A program made the translations under genes and the position numbers. A stretch of 64,000 nucleotides of DNA. Source: Parasponia andersonii (taxonomy: Eukaryota; Streptophyta; Magnoliopsida; Rosales; Cannabaceae). Location: NCBI GenBank assembly GCA_002914805.1, contig JXTB01000148.1, positions 103,224 to 167,223 on the forward strand. Reading direction: 5' to 3'. Shown here one piece after another: positions 60,991-64,000 of the stretch; the first letter of the stretch is position 1; each line of letters starts with the position of its first letter. The notes beneath the pieces are model-generated. The model saw only the letters and a list, made by a program, of their open reading frames with translations, searched no databases and was not told the DNA's origin.

Positions 60991-63900
60991 TATTGCATGT
61001 ATATTCTATATAGAGTATTTAATTACATGATCTTAGTAACATGTCATATGGGATAGTAGAGCTACTCACATGCAAAATATGAACATGCTTACATAACTTA
61101 TTTTAGGTTACTAAGTAAGTTAGATAATTGGGCAAAATCATTAAATCCCTATTATAAAATATTGAGTGGGAGAAGGAATGAGATACATACGGTCTCCATT
61201 GTTGGTTCATTATGTACTAGGATAAGCCTCGTCTCAGAATCTTGTTGAGCTCCCGTAGGAGGGTTTTTGTCCGGGTAGTACGGGAAATGAATTCCTTAGG
61301 ATAAGGTATTAGGTGGACTATATGAGGCCGATCACCCATAGGAGACAGTCTTATATAGAAAGCTTAATAACTAAAACAACAGTTACACACTCAACTCGAA
61401 ATATTGATATCCTCCCGTAAGAGTTCTTGTTAGTAGAGTAGATGACTAAATTGAAGGTAGTTAGAAATATAGGATATGAGATATTTGTCTTATTTTCTAA
61501 ATGAAATTATTTCAGTTTGATTTGTTAATTGCATGACTTCCCGTAGGAGGCTTGTAATTAATGGAAAGTTGAATTACCATGAATATTAGTGATAGTCCTA
61601 GGGATACTTCACTTGCATATTATATATTCTATTTTACATTATGTTAATTATTCAAAATATTTCTTGCATGATGTTTGCTATTATATGAATTAATTTATTT
61701 TCATTCAAATAGATATATCCTTAATTCCTTTACCCACTGTATTCACATTCACATAACTTGTATGGTTAGACTATGCTATCTGGATTAATGTAACCTAGAT
61801 TTAGTGCTTATGGCTGATAAGTTATTAAGTTTTTACTCTTATATGTTTGTCGATATTCACTGGTGAGACTAGTGAAGAAAAATAAAGCATATATGTGGTC
61901 GGAAAGTTCCTAGAAAATTCATTGATATATGTTGACATACGATGTCCAATATATTACAACATGAAATTCAAGGAATTCAAACCACTATAATATTATGCTA
62001 AATCTCAATGAGATTTCTAATGAACATCTTCACCAAATTATAGTAGCTAAAGGTGAATTTTCTAATCCCTAGCTAAAAGGAAAATGTTTCTTATATAGCA
62101 TTAAAAGATATTGAAAGAAAATTGTTAGGGATACCTATATAATATTTGATTAGAAGGTAATAACAATTTATTGTTCATTAACTTATTTTAGTAGATGACT
62201 TAATGAATCTTGGATAGGATTCAAGAATCATTAACCATGTTTGCATACCTGTTGCAAAGGGTTCCATAGAAACCAAAGGGTTTACTGAAGGCAAGTTCAC
62301 TCAGAGTAAGGACTTCAATGGCTATAGTGTCTATACATAAAATGAGAAATATTTAAATTCATATTTGATGAATTTATAAATTAGGGCATTAAAAATTGTC
62401 AAGTATTTAAGAAAAATTTGATTTTTTTTTCATACTTGATGAAACGATATTATTCTGTTTGTCTCAACGACAAAGTTTCTATGTGAAAGAATAATATTCT
62501 TAATTGAGTTAAATGACATTTTTATTGACTTAAATTATTTTCATTGTATGATACTAATAATGGTGAGATTGAACATGATAAATCTAATCATAAAAATTGA
62601 GTAAGTACTAAGAATAAAATATATTTGTACTTCGTTTATATTAACCTAAATATGATCCAATGATTGGTTAAGGATAGGCATCTAAACTTGTTAGAAGCCA
62701 TACATTCACCAATCTGCGAATCCTATCTAAAAGGTAAAATAACCAAAAAGGTCCTTTGTTAGAAAAGACCTAAGAGTACAAGAATGTTTAAAAATAGTAC
62801 ATATTGTTGTATGCGGGCCCTTGAGCAATCAAGCCTAATGATGTTTTGAATATATCATTATGAATGATTATTCATTATTTTATTATGTTTTCCTAATATT
62901 ATTGCTAATTAAATTCTTTCAAAAAGTTCAAAGAATTGAAAATAGAAACCAAAAGTATAAAGACGCATCGATTGGATCGAAGCATTGAATACCTATATAG
63001 AGAATTCTTAGGAATATCTCACAGACAATGAAAATTTTTGGCTATGATTAAGTTGTTGTTCAATTATTCATTATTAAGACCACAAAGTAAGTTATTTCTT
63101 GAGGAGGTAACTGATGATATAATCAGCCTATCTATGAAAGATAGATTAAAGTAACACTTAAGAAGGATAAATCACCAGAAGATCCAGACTCTCATTGTAG
63201 TGGGAGGATCGTGAGACATTCTGGTAGATATTTGGGAATAGGAAAGTCCAATAACCTAGAATCTGATTACTTTATCTACTAAGAAAAAATAGATGATGTT
63301 GATATACATTTTTGGCAAAAGGTAATAGAATCCATATTAGAGTCTACGTACTCTAATAAAATCTTGGATCTCATAGATCCACCTGGAGGGGTAAAATCTT
63401 TTAGGTGTAAAATTAATCTATAAGAAAAAAAGAGGAATAAACAGGAAAGTAAAGACTTTCAAGATAAGTTGGTTGCAAAAATATTATATACAGAAGGAAT
63501 GTCTATTATGTTGTTATCATCAAGTCTATTCATATACTCTTTTCCATAATCGTATCTCTTGATTATGAGATATAGTAAATGGATGTCAAGATAGCTTTCC
63601 TGAATAGCAATCTTGACGAATGTATCTAAAAGGTACAGCCAGAGGGATTCATTGAAAAAAAGCCAAGAAAGTAAAGTTTGTGAAACTTTAGAGGTCTAAT
63701 TTATAGACTTAAGCATTTGTCTAGAATTTGTTGATTTGATCATTACATAGATGAATCTTGTATCTATAAAAGATTCAGGGCAGCACAGTGATTTTTTTTT
63801 ATTTATATATATTGATAATATACTAATCATTGGGAATGATATAGGATAACAATCATCAATTAGAATTTGGTTAGCACAATAGCATGATATTTATTATGTT

Positions 63901-64000
63901 GTTGGAATAGTAAATTATTACTAATCCAATCCAGAACCTGAACATAGAGTTATAGTCAAGTGTATCCTTAAGTATCTTTAGAGAAATAGGAACTATATGC
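60991..64000 (+). mobile_element. decayed Ty1/copia element, running off the right edge (fossil)
   Basis: On the plus strand, remains of the integrase region (about 62680-63100) and of reverse transcriptase (about 63560-63840) are recognisable. The RT part includes a segment reading 'MDVKIAFLNSNLDE'-like and one near 'YIDNILIIGND', which is Copia RT. Bases 61000-62300 are probably the leader and gag region, with a recurrent 'ctcccgtaggag' motif. It is heavily broken, with many interruptions. The right LTR would be outside the window; the left LTR boundary was not resolved. Confidence 0.75.

Overview
The window is nuclear DNA of a flowering plant, most likely a eudicot; I cannot name the species. 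The signs are spliced genes in AT-rich DNA, many (TA)n tracts, plant-specific protein families and plant LTR retrotransposons. There are two runs of Ns (32641-33275 and 60065-60243). I support six protein-coding genes, and two of them (RCI2-type and LYR-type) have exons that are hard to see as long ORFs.

Left part (1-24.5 kb). The first 840 bases are the 3' end of an LTR retrotransposon. About 10 kb of AT-rich intergenic DNA follows, with tandem repeats of 71, 49 and 30 bp and two copies of a small transposable element facing each other across a (TA)n tract. A six-exon gene for a single-RRM RNA-binding protein (ARP1/RBM24-like) lies at 10.8-13.6 kb. Beyond it are a 2.2-kb foldback element with nested inverted repeats and a target-site duplication, a Copia fragment, a dispersed AT-rich repeat family and a 330-bp tandem repeat.

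Middle part (24.5-40 kb). A 9.1-kb Ty3/gypsy chromovirus (Tekay/Del-like), in minus orientation, is flanked by a perfect 5-bp target-site duplication (ATTAC). It is coding-dead. Next to it is a 4-kb repeat block made of two related higher-order units, each ending in a tRNA-like module.

Right part (40-59.6 kb) is the gene-rich section. It holds a 1335-residue PWWP-domain protein (PDP family, chromatin), a 1.6-kb region that looks like a TIR element carrying an RNase H-like gene relic, a ten-exon serine-rich gene with a repeated SLAWDSAF module and an E2F site, ribosomal protein uS12/RPS23 (convergent with the previous gene), an RCI2/PMP3-type membrane peptide with two ABRE motifs, and a Complex1_LYR mitochondrial assembly factor. 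A truncated copy of the RPS23 5' end lies 1.1 kb upstream of the LYR gene in the same orientation and may supply its promoter and first exon. The window ends in a heavily decayed Copia element.

The genes do not form one pathway; they are ordinary neighbours. The most interesting items are the (TA)n-targeting small elements, the foldback element, the possible promoter capture at the LYR gene, that gene's GC-AG intron, and the repeated exon modules in the SLAWDSAF gene. I found no sign of an entirely new system.
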